DNA from: Bradyrhizobium lablabi
GTDB lineage: Bacteria; Pseudomonadota; Alphaproteobacteria; Rhizobiales; Xanthobacteraceae
Direction of reading: 5' to 3'
Length of the DNA stretch: 64,000 nucleotides
Assembly (NCBI RefSeq): GCF_900141755.1
Contig: NZ_LT670844.1
Location: forward strand, 6,482,501 to 6,546,500
The translations under genes were made by a program, and so were the position numbers. Of this stretch, positions 15,698 to 24,644 are shown piece by piece (positions within the stretch are counted from its first letter, which is position 1; the number at the start of each line of letters is the position of its first letter). The notes under the pieces are model-generated. The model was not told the DNA's origin. It did no database searches and worked only from the letters and a program-made list of their open reading frames with translations.

Positions 15698-16717
15698 GTG
15701 AGCCACTCTCCTGTGATGCATACACTATCCAACGCAGCGCGAACTCTCTTGGGATCGGCTGCTTTTCTTCGGAGTGGACGTACTCCGGCCTTCGCCTATC
15801 GAAGTATGGTTCAGCTATTTTGTGCGACGGGTGGTACGTCAAATGACGCTATGTCATCCATGTTGGCCATGTTGAAGCGACCCTATCCGTTGGTGGACCA
15901 TAACGGGGTTCTCGGTCACCTCTCGACCGACGATGTTGACGCGATCGGTGCCGATCTCAGCCTACGAGGCTATCATGTCTTCATGCAGCGCCTATCCGAC
16001 GACTTGTGCGACCGATTGTTGGAATTTGCGTTAGCTGCACCGTGCGCTAGACGCCAAATGGACGGCGAGGCGACCACGGAAAGTGCTGCGGCGCGATATC
16101 CGAGAGAGAAGCCTGACGCCGTATTATACGATTTTCGCGAGCAAGATCTGATCAACAATGGTCTGATCCAGAACCTGATGGCGGATCGCTCGATCATCGC
16201 CGTCGCGCAGAACTATCTGAGTGCCCAGCCTATCGTCGATGTCGTTGCTATGTGGTGGAGCGCCGCCTCGGAGCTGCCGGATAAGCAGGCAGCGCAATAT
16301 TGGCACTTCGATATGGATCGTATCAAGTGGCTGAAGTTTTTCGTCTACCTAACCGATGTCGGGCCGGAGAACGGCCCGCATTCCTTCGTGGAAGGATCGC
16401 ACCGCCGCGGCGGGATTTCAAAAAGCTTGCTGCAGAAGGGCTATTCGCGACTCACTGACGAGGAGGTCAGTGCCAACTATTCGCCCGACAAGTTTATCGA
16501 ATTCACGGCGCCGCGGGGTACCGTGATCGCGGAGGATACGCGTGGATTGCACAAAGGCAAGCACGTGACGAAGAGGGATCGGCTTGTCTTACAGCTGCAG
16601 TTTAGCAATAGCTTGTTTGGCGGCGATTATCCGAAGTGCACCATCCGGAACCCGTCTAGCCCGCAACTCGTGGAGATGATGGCGAATTATCCGAGGTTAT
16701 ACTCGCACTATACTTGA
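15698..16717 (+). CDS. Phytanoyl-CoA dioxygenase-family 2OG-Fe(II) enzyme
   Basis: 339 residues. The metal ligands are visible as an HxD pair in YWHFDMDRIKWLKFFVYL (~205) and a distal His in EDTRGLHKGK (~286), followed by RLVLQLQF with the 2-oxoglutarate-binding Arg. ENGPHSFVEGSH between them is standard for the family. Such enzymes in polysaccharide loci are thought to hydroxylate a sugar or lipid part. GTG 15698 is preceded by GGAG at 7 bases; an ATG 18 bases later is an alternative. Last gene of the AT-richer block. Confidence 0.82.
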   Translation: MSHSPVMHTLSNAARTLLGSAAFLRSGRTPAFAYRSMVQLFCATGGTSNDAMSSMLAMLKRPYPLVDHNGVLGHLSTDDVDAIGADLSLRGYHVFMQRLSDDLCDRLLEFALAAPCARRQMDGEATTESAAARYPREKPDAVLYDFREQDLINNGLIQNLMADRSIIAVAQNYLSAQPIVDVVAMWWSAASELPDKQAAQYWHFDMDRIKWLKFFVYLTDVGPENGPHSFVEGSHRRGGISKSLLQKGYSRLTDEEVSANYSPDKFIEFTAPRGTVIAEDTRGLHKGKHVTKRDRLVLQLQFSNSLFGGDYPKCTIRNPSSPQLVEMMANYPRLYSHYT

Positions 16718-16900
16718 GACCTGACTCTGTCCCAGATCGCTATTTCACAGCATCGGCGCCTGCTCGGCGTCGTTCGAGCTATCCCCGCAGCCGCGCGGCT
16801 GATCTTCAACAAATCGTATGCCCTCCGGCATCTCCGAAACCGCTGGCGTCACCCCGGGCTCGACTGTGACCCTACCATCAATTTCGCAGGCGAGGGTTTC

Positions 16901-17755
16901 ATGGAATACGCGCCTGGAGCAAGTCTTGCCGCGGGCTGCAATGTCGTGCTCGCGCGCGGGACTCGCCTTATCTTGGGCCGGCACTGCTCCATCGGTAGGC
17001 AAGTCGAACTCGGACCCGATCCGGCAATCGCTGTCGGAGATTACACATCCATCCAGGACCGTTGCATTATCCTGGGAAATGTGCGGCTCGGCAGGTACTG
17101 CGTTCTTTCCTATGACATCTACATCTCGTCTGGAAATCACGTGTTCGATGGTCGGCCGGCGGCTCTGATCAAAGATCAGGATCGTGAATTCGCGGGAACA
17201 GTCGACGCCCTTCGGTCCGTTGAGGATCTGGTCGTGATTGAAGATGATGTCTGGCTCGGCGTCCATGTCGTGGTGATGCCGGGGGTTACGATCGGTCGTG
17301 GCTGCGTGGTTGGGGCCAATTCCGTCGTTACGCGCAGCTTGCCGCCGTACAGCGTTGCGGCCGGAGTGCCGGCGCGAGAGATCCGGAAGCGACTGGAATT
17401 CACGCCGCCAGCGGCGATTGATTGGCAAAAAGAAGACGATGTTCCCTATTTTTACCGAGGCTTCGAAACGTCGGCCGAAGAGCGGCGCAATCATGCGAAG
17501 GAGGGCGGGCATTTGGCGGCCGGCGACTTTGCTTTATCGCTAAGACCGGGGCCACGCGGTAAAATCTGCGTTCGCATGAAAGATTTGTCTGGGGGGCGGG
17601 CTATCGTCGAGAGCTGCGGCAAGTCCTATGCGCTATCGGATGCGGTAGCCGACTATGAATTCGACGTCGACAAGAGAGAGTGCAATCGACCGGCGACATC
17701 CACTTTTTCCGTGAAGGATGGTCCCGTCGTCGTGACCAGCGCGTGGACCAGATGA
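16901..17755 (+). CDS. Left-handed beta-helix acyltransferase with C-terminal extension (start uncertain)
   Basis: 284 residues from ATG 16901. Hexapeptide repeats run through ~15-165 (IGRQVELGP, IEDDVWLGVHVVVMPGVTIGRGCVVGANSVV), ending in AAGVPAREIRKR as in WbbJ/CatB-type sugar O-acetyltransferases. A ~110-residue C-terminal extension after that is not recognised. The reading frame stays open upstream to the stop of the preceding dioxygenase (same frame), and the sequence there (NRWRHPGLDCDPTIN) looks like normal N-terminal coding sequence, yet it contains no ATG, GTG or TTG. The true start may therefore be a rare codon such as CTG or ATT. ATGA overlap with the ABC exporter downstream. Confidence 0.75.
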   Translation: MEYAPGASLAAGCNVVLARGTRLILGRHCSIGRQVELGPDPAIAVGDYTSIQDRCIILGNVRLGRYCVLSYDIYISSGNHVFDGRPAALIKDQDREFAGTVDALRSVEDLVVIEDDVWLGVHVVVMPGVTIGRGCVVGANSVVTRSLPPYSVAAGVPAREIRKRLEFTPPAAIDWQKEDDVPYFYRGFETSAEERRNHAKEGGHLAAGDFALSLRPGPRGKICVRMKDLSGGRAIVESCGKSYALSDAVADYEFDVDKRECNRPATSTFSVKDGPVVVTSAWTR

Positions 17756-19482
17756 CCGTCCTGCAACAATTGCAGTATCTTCGCGCCCTATTTGCCTTCG
17801 CATTTCGCAACAGTCCGCTTCTGCCGGTGGGCCTTGTTCTCTCGGTTGTCTCGGTTTTTCTCGAATTGGCGGCGATGGCGAGCCTGATGCCGCTTGCGAC
17901 CATCGTTGCGGGCGGATCTGCGCCGAGGGAAGCAATGGTTGTGCGTGTCCTTCGCTTCGCTGGGATCGATGCTACCGGGGATAGAATACTGCAGTTCTTC
18001 CTTTTGTTGTTTGCGTGCCGGATATTGACACAACTCATCAGCCAGACGCTGACGATCTATCTTAGCAGACGGATGCTGCTTCAGCTCACCTCGCAGGCAT
18101 TTTCGGCGCTGATCTTCGATGTTCCTGTCAAGGTACTTGAACAAAAGAGCATCGGCTATTTCATTGGTCTGGCCGGCGATGAGGCAAGCCGGGCCAGCAA
18201 CCTCATCGCCGTAATCTCACAATTCTTGACGACAGCGCTGCTGGCGGCGCTTTACTTCGCGGCCATCGTCTCCTATTCCGTAGTGATTGCGTTCGCCGTT
18301 CTGGTCTTTCTGGCGGTGACGTTCCTGGCGCTGTTCGAGTCCTTTCGGGTCTCGCACCGGCTCGGTGTCCGCCAGGTGGAACAATCGCACTCCGCTGGCT
18401 CGCTCTTTCTAGATGCGCTCAACGGTTTGCGCTCGGTACGCTCGTTCTCGGCAGAAAAATATGTCACGCAAAGCTACTACGGCCAGATGCACGGTTATGT
18501 GCGCACGCTGGCCACGATTGACGCAGTGGCGCTTTTCGCTCGACTGGGGCCGGCTCTGATCCTTCTGGGGTCGGTTGCGATCCTCAGCGCATGGCCTGCC
18601 GCGCGAGAGAGTTTTTCTCTGGATTTGCCCTTTCTCGTCACCATGATTATTCTTCTGATGCGCTTCTTCCCGATCGTGGGCCAGGGACTCAATCTCGCGC
18701 TTCGTGTGGTCGCGGATGCCCGTGCCGGTCGCGATGTGACGCAGATCATCGGGCAGTATCAAGCAACATCGCGCGCCGGATCGTCCCGATCAAACGTCGG
18801 TGCGATCGAGCGGATCGAAGCAGTAGACGTCCATTTTCAACACCTCGACGGCAAGCCAGTTTTACAAGGTTTCAACGCCCGGTTCGTCAAAGGGAGGAGC
18901 TATGCGCTGATCGGAGTTTCCGGATCGGGCAAGTCGACGTTCCTGGATTTGCTGCTCGGCTTCTTCTCACCGGCCAAGGGAGCCATTCTCGTGAACGGCC
19001 GTTCGTCTGACGAGCGGAGTCAGGGGGATCTGCGAGGCAAGATCATCCTTGTAGCGCAGGACGCCGCCATATTCAACGACACGATGGAAAGCAATCTGTG
19101 CCTGGGCATTGAGGCGTCCCATACGGAGGTGGAGAGGGCTTGCGGGATTGCCTGCATTCACGAGTTCATCCAGGAGATGCCTGACGGTTATCGGACGATC
19201 CTGAATTATCGCGGCACCAACCTGTCCGGCGGTCAAAAGCAGCGCATCGGGATCGCACGAGCCGTGCTACGCCATCCTGATGTCTTATTGCTCGATGAGA
19301 GCACGAGCGCCTTGGATGCCGCCACCCGAGAGCAGGTTGTTGGAAATCTGCTGAAGGAATTCAAGGACCGAATTGTGGTGTTTGTTACACACGACGCGTT
19401 CGTCATGTCAGCGGTTGACGAAGTGCTTGACCTCTCTCTCATCCGCAATGATTCGACCGCTGTTGTTCCATCCGTGGCATGA
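17752..19482 (+). CDS. ABC exporter, PglK/MsbA-like putative oligosaccharide flippase
   Basis: 576 residues, a half-transporter with fused domains. The membrane domain (~20-320) has about six helices; the ATPase domain has Walker A GVSGSGKST (~390), signature LSGGQKQR and Walker B VLLLDESTSALD. Size and layout match MsbA/PglK, which flip lipid-linked glycans across the inner membrane. Within a polysaccharide locus that shows no Wzx of the MOP type other than MurJ, this is the best candidate for exporting the repeat unit or a glycolipid. ATG 17752 overlaps the upstream stop (ATGA). The substrate is inferred. Confidence 0.85.
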   Translation: MTVLQQLQYLRALFAFAFRNSPLLPVGLVLSVVSVFLELAAMASLMPLATIVAGGSAPREAMVVRVLRFAGIDATGDRILQFFLLLFACRILTQLISQTLTIYLSRRMLLQLTSQAFSALIFDVPVKVLEQKSIGYFIGLAGDEASRASNLIAVISQFLTTALLAALYFAAIVSYSVVIAFAVLVFLAVTFLALFESFRVSHRLGVRQVEQSHSAGSLFLDALNGLRSVRSFSAEKYVTQSYYGQMHGYVRTLATIDAVALFARLGPALILLGSVAILSAWPAARESFSLDLPFLVTMIILLMRFFPIVGQGLNLALRVVADARAGRDVTQIIGQYQATSRAGSSRSNVGAIERIEAVDVHFQHLDGKPVLQGFNARFVKGRSYALIGVSGSGKSTFLDLLLGFFSPAKGAILVNGRSSDERSQGDLRGKIILVAQDAAIFNDTMESNLCLGIEASHTEVERACGIACIHEFIQEMPDGYRTILNYRGTNLSGGQKQRIGIARAVLRHPDVLLLDESTSALDAATREQVVGNLLKEFKDRIVVFVTHDAFVMSAVDEVLDLSLIRNDSTAVVPSVA

Positions 19483-19594
19483 GGGCCGAACAGCCAATCA
19501 TTTGCGTCACAGCAAGCGCAAAGACCTGCCTCCTGCGGGCCTCGAATTTCCGGATGCTGAATCCCATGTGCGAATTGTTCGATCGTTGATTTCC

Positions 19595-20332
19595 ATGGTA
19601 AAGCGACTGGTGCGCGCGGCCGCTCCCTCGTGGGCTGTCGAGGCGGTGAGGCGTGGCCTCGAGAAATTTGACCCGTTCGTCAACCTTGCATACTCGCAGG
19701 ACGGTGAGGACATGATCCTGCGGCGGCTGTTTGAGCGGCAGAAATCCGGATTCTATGTCGACGTCGGTGCGCATCATCCCTATCGGTTTTCCAACACCTG
19801 CTATTTTTATCGGCGGGGCTGGCGCGGCATCAACATCGACCCCAATCCTGAGGCGATCGAGGCGTTTTGTCGCCATCGCCCTTCCGACACCAATATTTGC
19901 GTCGGCGTCTCGGATGCGGGGGCGAGCCTTTCATTCCACTTTTTCAACGAACCTGCGCTGAACACGTTCGATTCCGAACTGGCGGCGGAACGTGTACGCC
20001 TGCCCGACTATCACTTGCTGGAGACAAAGAGTGTCCCGGTTCGGCGGCTGGATGATCTGCTTGCTGAATACCTTCAGCCTGATCAGCAAATTGATTTTCT
20101 ATCGATCGACGTGGAAGGCGTCGATTTGTCCGTGCTTCGTTCGAATGATTGGAGCGTGTTCCGTCCTCGCATATTGCTGGTTGAAGCTCGTCGGCGATCC
20201 GTTTCGGGAATCGAGACCGATCCGATCAATCGTTTTGCAGTTGCGGCCGGTTACCAATTGATCGCCAAGACGCTCAACACGCTGATCTATGAAGACGGGT
20301 CAAGTACGGCTGCGTCGGGCAGGGTATCCTGA
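19595..20332 (+). CDS. FkbM-family methyltransferase
   Basis: 245 residues from ATG 19595 (start uncertain; in-frame GTG and TTG lie up to 27 bp upstream). SQDGEDMIL and FYVDVGAHHPYRFSNT (~50-65) form the FkbM SAM-binding start, and FLSIDVEGVDLSVLRS (~165-180) is the family's conserved acidic block. FkbM enzymes O-methylate sugars and other small molecules; here probably a polysaccharide residue. It begins about 110 bp after the ABC gene and abuts the next gene with no spacer. Confidence 0.85.
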   Translation: MVKRLVRAAAPSWAVEAVRRGLEKFDPFVNLAYSQDGEDMILRRLFERQKSGFYVDVGAHHPYRFSNTCYFYRRGWRGINIDPNPEAIEAFCRHRPSDTNICVGVSDAGASLSFHFFNEPALNTFDSELAAERVRLPDYHLLETKSVPVRRLDDLLAEYLQPDQQIDFLSIDVEGVDLSVLRSNDWSVFRPRILLVEARRRSVSGIETDPINRFAVAAGYQLIAKTLNTLIYEDGSSTAASGRVS

Positions 20333-21238
20333 ATGCCCGATCTCGCCCCCATCGTGCTGTTCGTCTACAACCGCCCCGACCACACGCGCCAGACGCTGGC
20401 CGCGCTCGCCGCCAATCCGCTGGCTGCTGACAGCAATCTGATCGTCTACGCGGATGGCCCGAAAAGGCCGGAACATCGGACCTCGGTCCATGCAGTTAGG
20501 GACCTTGTCCGGCGCACAAGTGGCTTCAAATCAATCGAGATTGTCGAAAGGGAGGCCAATCTTGGGCTAGCCAATTCGATTGTTTCGGGCGTGTCGGAGG
20601 TTTGTGCGGACCGCGGTCGTGTCATTGTTGTCGAGGATGACCTAGTCGTTTCGCCCGATTTCCTGGCGTTTCTAAATGCAGGACTGGAGCGCTACGCCGA
20701 CGAACGAAACGTGATGCAGATCTCCGCCTACGCGTTTCCGGCACACGACCAATCGACGTCCCGGACTTTCTTTCTGCCGATGGCCTCATGCTGGGGCTGG
20801 GCGACCTGGTCGCGCGCCTGGGCGGCGTTCGATCCCAGGATGTCGGCGCTCGCGAAGCTCGACGACGATCCGGTCGCGCGCCGGCGGTTCAATATCGACG
20901 ATGCCTACGACTACTACGGCATGGCTTGCCTGCAGCGCCAGGGCAAGATCGATTCTTGGGGCATATGCTGGCAACTGAGCCTGTTCGCGTGTGGTGGTCT
21001 CGTGCTTTATCCGCGCGACTCGCTGGTCTACAATGCGGGCATCGATGCGTCCGGCACGCACGGGATGGGCCAGACGGCATTTCAGCGCAAGCTCGAAAAT
21101 CGTGCCATCGAGGTAGGCGGACTGACCTGGCCGGCGATGGTTGCGGCCGACGAATCCGCCATGGCCGAGGTCAAACAGTTGCTCCGGGCCAACCGGCCCG
21201 GAGTGTTGCGAAGGATCATTGGGCGTCTCAGAGCATGA
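20333..21238 (+). CDS. Glycosyltransferase, GT-A fold (GNT-I/GT2-like)
   Basis: 301 residues. PIVLFVYNRPDHTRQTL at the N-terminus and VIVVEDDLVVSPDFL (~100-115) with the EDD metal site mark a GT-A enzyme similar to the GNT-I-like sugar transferases found in bacterial surface glycan loci. CWGWATWSRAW (~150) is also typical of this group. The ATG starts directly after the FkbM stop. Ends with an ATGA overlap. Donor and acceptor unknown. Confidence 0.82.
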   Translation: MPDLAPIVLFVYNRPDHTRQTLAALAANPLAADSNLIVYADGPKRPEHRTSVHAVRDLVRRTSGFKSIEIVEREANLGLANSIVSGVSEVCADRGRVIVVEDDLVVSPDFLAFLNAGLERYADERNVMQISAYAFPAHDQSTSRTFFLPMASCWGWATWSRAWAAFDPRMSALAKLDDDPVARRRFNIDDAYDYYGMACLQRQGKIDSWGICWQLSLFACGGLVLYPRDSLVYNAGIDASGTHGMGQTAFQRKLENRAIEVGGLTWPAMVAADESAMAEVKQLLRANRPGVLRRIIGRLRA

Positions 21239-21915
21239 AGCAAATCATTAGGGATCTCTGTCCGCCGCTGGTGTGGCGAAAGCTGCAGGATGTTCGCAAT
21301 CAGGTTCGCCCGCACCAGGTCAAAACCAGCGGTGACAACCAGGACCTCGATCTCTACTGGACCCCGGAAATGGCGCAGGTGCTCGAAACCTGGGCCGCCG
21401 GCAACGCCTGGCTCGAGGTGCAATTCCTGATGGCGAACTGTGAAGGCAAAGTGCTCGATATCGCCTGCGGCACAGGCAAAACCATGACCCTGCTTGACCG
21501 GACCAGGCTCGACATCAAGGGATGCGACATTTCCGATCTGTTGATCAAAAAGGCGGTGGAGCGCGGCCTGCCGGCGGAAAGCCTCGAAGTCTGCGATGCG
21601 ACCAAGCTTCCCTTTGCGAACGGTGAATTCGACTATTCTTACTCGATCGGATCGCTCGAACATTTCACCGAGGAGGGGATCGGAAAGTTCATCGACGAGG
21701 CGTCGCGGGTCACCAAAGTCGGCTCGTTTCACATGATGCCGACGTCACGCTCCGGCAAGGACGAAGGCTGGATGAAGACCTATCAGAGCTTTCACAATTG
21801 TTCGCCATCCTGGTGGGTCAGCAAATTCGAGAAGCAGTTCAAGCGCGTGCGCGTGCTCGATTCCAACTGGAACGACCGGATTTCGATCGGAAAATGGTTT
21901 CTCTGCTACCATTGA
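21235..21915 (+). CDS. Class I SAM-dependent methyltransferase
   Basis: 226 residues from ATG 21235 (ATGA overlap with the glycosyltransferase); the frame is open upstream only as a shadow. Motif I is GKVLDIACGTGKTM (~68-81), then KGCDISD and FDYSYSIGSLEHF. A Methyltransf_11-type enzyme, followed closely by acyltransferases. Probably decorates a sugar residue; specificity unknown. Confidence 0.8.
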   Translation: MKQIIRDLCPPLVWRKLQDVRNQVRPHQVKTSGDNQDLDLYWTPEMAQVLETWAAGNAWLEVQFLMANCEGKVLDIACGTGKTMTLLDRTRLDIKGCDISDLLIKKAVERGLPAESLEVCDATKLPFANGEFDYSYSIGSLEHFTEEGIGKFIDEASRVTKVGSFHMMPTSRSGKDEGWMKTYQSFHNCSPSWWVSKFEKQFKRVRVLDSNWNDRISIGKWFLCYH

Positions 21916-21922
21916 GTGCGTC

Positions 21923-22522
21923 TTGATCGATCGCCTGGCCTACGCGCTGCTCGCTTTCCCCTCGCGGATCCGCGACAGGCTTTGGGTGGCGAAGCTGCGC
22001 CGCTATTGCTGCGCGGCCGAGGATGCCGAGTTCACGCCGCAGACATCGATCCACAATCCATTCGCGAGGGCGGCCGTCGGCATCGGATCGCGCAGCCTCT
22101 TCATGGGTGAAATCAACATTATCACCGACGCGGCAAAAGTCCGGATCGGGGACTGGTGCTTTGTCGGGCCGGGCGCCAAGCTGTGGGCGATGGAATCGAT
22201 CGACATCGGCAGCCGGGTCTTCGTTTCGCACGGCGTCCAGGTGTTCGATAATAATTCGCACAGCCTGTCCGCGGGCGAGAGGCACGAGAGGTACAGGGAG
22301 CTTCGTACCGCCGGCCGTCATTTGACGCCCGAGGCGGTCGTGCACCGGGCGATCAGGATCGAGGATGACGTCTGGATCGGCTTCAATTCGGCGATCATGA
22401 AGGGCGTGACCATCGGACGCGGCGCCGTCGTCGGTGCAGGCTCGGTCGTGACCCATGATGTCGAGGCTTATTCGGTCGTTGTCGGAAATCCGGCGCGCGT
22501 CGTCGGCCAGAGCAAGACGTGA
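21923..22522 (+). CDS. Left-handed beta-helix O-acyltransferase
   Basis: 199 residues. Hexapeptide repeats extend from ~45 to 185, with [20 protein letters not shown] and [11 protein letters not shown], ending [11 protein letters not shown], the CatB/WbbJ pattern. A catalytic His is expected in the NNSHS loop (~110). The start is a TTG at 21923, seven bases after the methyltransferase stop; no ATG or GTG fits better. The next gene, also a beta-helix acyltransferase, overlaps it as GTGA. Confidence 0.82.
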   Translation: MIDRLAYALLAFPSRIRDRLWVAKLRRYCCAAEDAEFTPQTSIHNPFARAAVGIGSRSLFMGEINIITDAAKVRIGDWCFVGPGAKLWAMESIDIGSRVFVSHGVQVFDNNSHSLSAGERHERYRELRTAGRHLTPEAVVHRAIRIEDDVWIGFNSAIMKGVTIGRGAVVGAGSVVTHDVEAYSVVVGNPARVVGQSKT

Positions 22523-23100
22523 TCGATCTTCTCCGCAAGCTTGTTCACCGCAACCGTGCCCGCGAAAACCGCAGCCGGGTGACGCGGCTCGGCGACGGAA
22601 CGCGGCTCGACGGGGTGATCGATCGCCGGGCCGCCGGCGCAGAGATCAATATCGGAGCCCACTGCCTGATCCAGGGCCAGATCGTGGCCGAGCGGGACGA
22701 GAGCAGGGTCGATCTTGCCGATCGTGTCTTGCTCGGAGGAGGGTCCGTGATCGATTGCGCGCTCTCGGTTACCGTGGAACGCAATGTCCTGATCAGTTAC
22801 GCCTGCCTCATTGCGGACGCGGACAATCACAGCCTGTTCCCCGAGCTGCGCGTCAATGATCTCGCGACCTGGATGGACGGTCGCCGCCACGACTGGTCGC
22901 ACACCGAAATGGCGCCAATCCGGATCTGCGAGGGCGCGTGGATCGGTGCACGGAGCATCATCCTCAAGGGTGTTACCATCGGCGCCGGGGCCGTGGTAGG
23001 GATGGGAAGCGTCGTGACCAGGGATGTACCTGCGCGCTCCGTCGTGGGCGGCAACCCCGCGCGGGTGATCCGGGAAATCGGACCGGCGCCCGGGACATGA
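22519..23100 (+). CDS. Left-handed beta-helix O-acyltransferase (tandem with the previous one)
   Basis: 193 residues with hexapeptide repeats from ~40 to 185 ([41 protein letters not shown]) and the ending [23 protein letters not shown] loop carries the likely catalytic His. It differs from its upstream neighbour in the loop and in having [10 protein letters not shown], so this does not look like a recent duplication. GTG start with GTGA overlap. Probably acetylates a different position or sugar from its neighbour. Confidence 0.82.
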   Translation: MIDLLRKLVHRNRARENRSRVTRLGDGTRLDGVIDRRAAGAEINIGAHCLIQGQIVAERDESRVDLADRVLLGGGSVIDCALSVTVERNVLISYACLIADADNHSLFPELRVNDLATWMDGRRHDWSHTEMAPIRICEGAWIGARSIILKGVTIGAGAVVGMGSVVTRDVPARSVVGGNPARVIREIGPAPGT

Positions 23101-23123
23101 CCTTCATCTGAACTGGATAGGCG

Positions 23124-23534
23124 ATGGCTTATGAAAGAATAGAACGCGACGGCACGCTCTATGCCGAGGTGATATGGGCGGGCACGTCAGTCGAGAAAAG
23201 CCGCTTCTTTTCCGAGCAAGGATCGTCGTTGCAATTCGGGCTGCTGGCGCATGAGGCGGGATTTGTCGAGCCCGCGCATTATCACCATCCGATCAAGCGC
23301 GAGATTTCCGATCTGCAGCAGATGCTCGTCGTGCAGCGTGGCGTCCTCGCTATCGAATTCTATGCGCCGGATGGCGCCAAATTCCACGAGGTCGTCTTGC
23401 GCGTGGGCGATGCCATCAATCTCGTTCACGGCATTCACGCGGTTCGCGTGATCGAAGACATGCAGTGTGTCAGCGTCAAACAAGGGCCGTTCTTCGGCGA
23501 CAAACTCGATAAGGTCAATGTCAGCACCAGGTAA
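23124..23534 (+). CDS. Cupin-domain protein
   Basis: 136 residues, a single cupin barrel. PAHYHHPIKRE (~51-60) supplies the metal or base histidines of the first cupin box and GDAINLVHGIHAVRV (~105-120) the second. Length and location (acyltransferase, cupin, aminotransferase) recall QdtA/FdtA 3,4-ketoisomerases of 3-amino-3,6-dideoxyhexose pathways, but the sequence is not a convincing match to those, so I leave the function open. It overlaps the next gene by 17 bp. Confidence 0.75.
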   Translation: MAYERIERDGTLYAEVIWAGTSVEKSRFFSEQGSSLQFGLLAHEAGFVEPAHYHHPIKREISDLQQMLVVQRGVLAIEFYAPDGAKFHEVVLRVGDAINLVHGIHAVRVIEDMQCVSVKQGPFFGDKLDKVNVSTR

Positions 23535-24639
23535 AATAGCGGTTCATGAGCCGGATCTCGGCGAAGAAGAGATCCAGTCCGTTCTCGATGCCCTCCGTCG
23601 CGGCGAAATATCGGGCTCCTTCGGCAAGGCGCTGCCGGAATTCGAAGCGCGGTTCGCCGCCTATGTCGGCTGCAAATACGGGGTAGCGGTAACAAGCGGC
23701 ACGACGGCGCTGCAACTCGCCTCGTCCGCCGCCGGAATTGGCCGAGGCGACGAAGTCCTGATGAGCGCGTCGACCAATATCGCCACCGCGCTTGCGGCCT
23801 ATCACAACGGCGCGGTGTCGGTTCCCATCGACTCCGAATCGGTGACATGGAACCTCAATCCGGACTTGATCGAGGGGCTGATCACGCCGCGCACCAAGGC
23901 GATTATCCCCGTGCATCTGTTCGGTCATCCCTGCGCGATGGACAAGATCATGGCGGTCGCGCGCAAGCATGGTCTGGTCGTGATCGAGGATTGCGCGGAA
24001 TCGCATGGCGCGACCTGGCAGGGGCAGATGACCGGCAGCTTCGGCGACATGGCCTGCTACAGCTTCTATGCCAACAAGATCATCACCACCGGCGAGGGCG
24101 GGATGGTCGTCACCAACGATCCCAAGCTTGCGGAGCGGCTGCGGCTGTTGCGCAACCTCGGGTTCGGAAAGCCGCGATTTTTTCACGAGGTGCCGGCCTA
24201 TAATTTCCGGATGACCGGCATGCAGGCGGCGCTCGGCCTGGCGCAGCTCGCAAAGATCGACCGTTTCATTGCCGAAAAACGCCGGGTCGCCGCCACCTAC
24301 AACGAACTGCTGGTGAATATTCCCGGCGTTCAGACGCCAGCGGAGCTGCCGGGAGCGCTCAACGTCTATTGGATGTATGCGATCGTGATCAAGCCGGAGT
24401 TCGGCCGGACCCGCGATGAGCTTGCCGGCATTCTGCTGGAGCAGGGCATCGAGACCAGGACCTTCTTCTGTCCGATGAACATGCAGCCGTTCTTGCGGGC
24501 CCAGCAAGGCCATCGCGATATCGCCTGCCCGGTTGCCGAAGGATTATGGAGGGACGGCTTTTATTTACCGTCGGCCAACCAGCTCGCTCGTCCGACGATT
24601 GCCCGCGTCTGCGAGGCGATCGCCGCGGCAAGACGCTGA
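23518..24639 (+). CDS. DegT/DnrJ/EryC1-family PLP sugar aminotransferase
   Basis: 373 residues from ATG 23518, inside the cupin 3' end. VTSGTTALQLASSAAG (~58-73) binds phosphate, VIEDCAESHGATW holds the PLP-interacting Asp, and FYANKIITTGEGGM the Schiff-base Lys (~184). It most resembles perosamine-type (GDP-4-keto-6-deoxymannose) and related 4-aminotransferases in the form of these motifs. The ManC-like gene at 35885 would provide GDP-mannose, but no GDP-mannose dehydratase is seen in the window, so the substrate is open. Confidence 0.88.
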   Translation: MSAPGKIAVHEPDLGEEEIQSVLDALRRGEISGSFGKALPEFEARFAAYVGCKYGVAVTSGTTALQLASSAAGIGRGDEVLMSASTNIATALAAYHNGAVSVPIDSESVTWNLNPDLIEGLITPRTKAIIPVHLFGHPCAMDKIMAVARKHGLVVIEDCAESHGATWQGQMTGSFGDMACYSFYANKIITTGEGGMVVTNDPKLAERLRLLRNLGFGKPRFFHEVPAYNFRMTGMQAALGLAQLAKIDRFIAEKRRVAATYNELLVNIPGVQTPAELPGALNVYWMYAIVIKPEFGRTRDELAGILLEQGIETRTFFCPMNMQPFLRAQQGHRDIACPVAEGLWRDGFYLPSANQLARPTIARVCEAIAAARR

Positions 24640-24644
24640 ATTCG

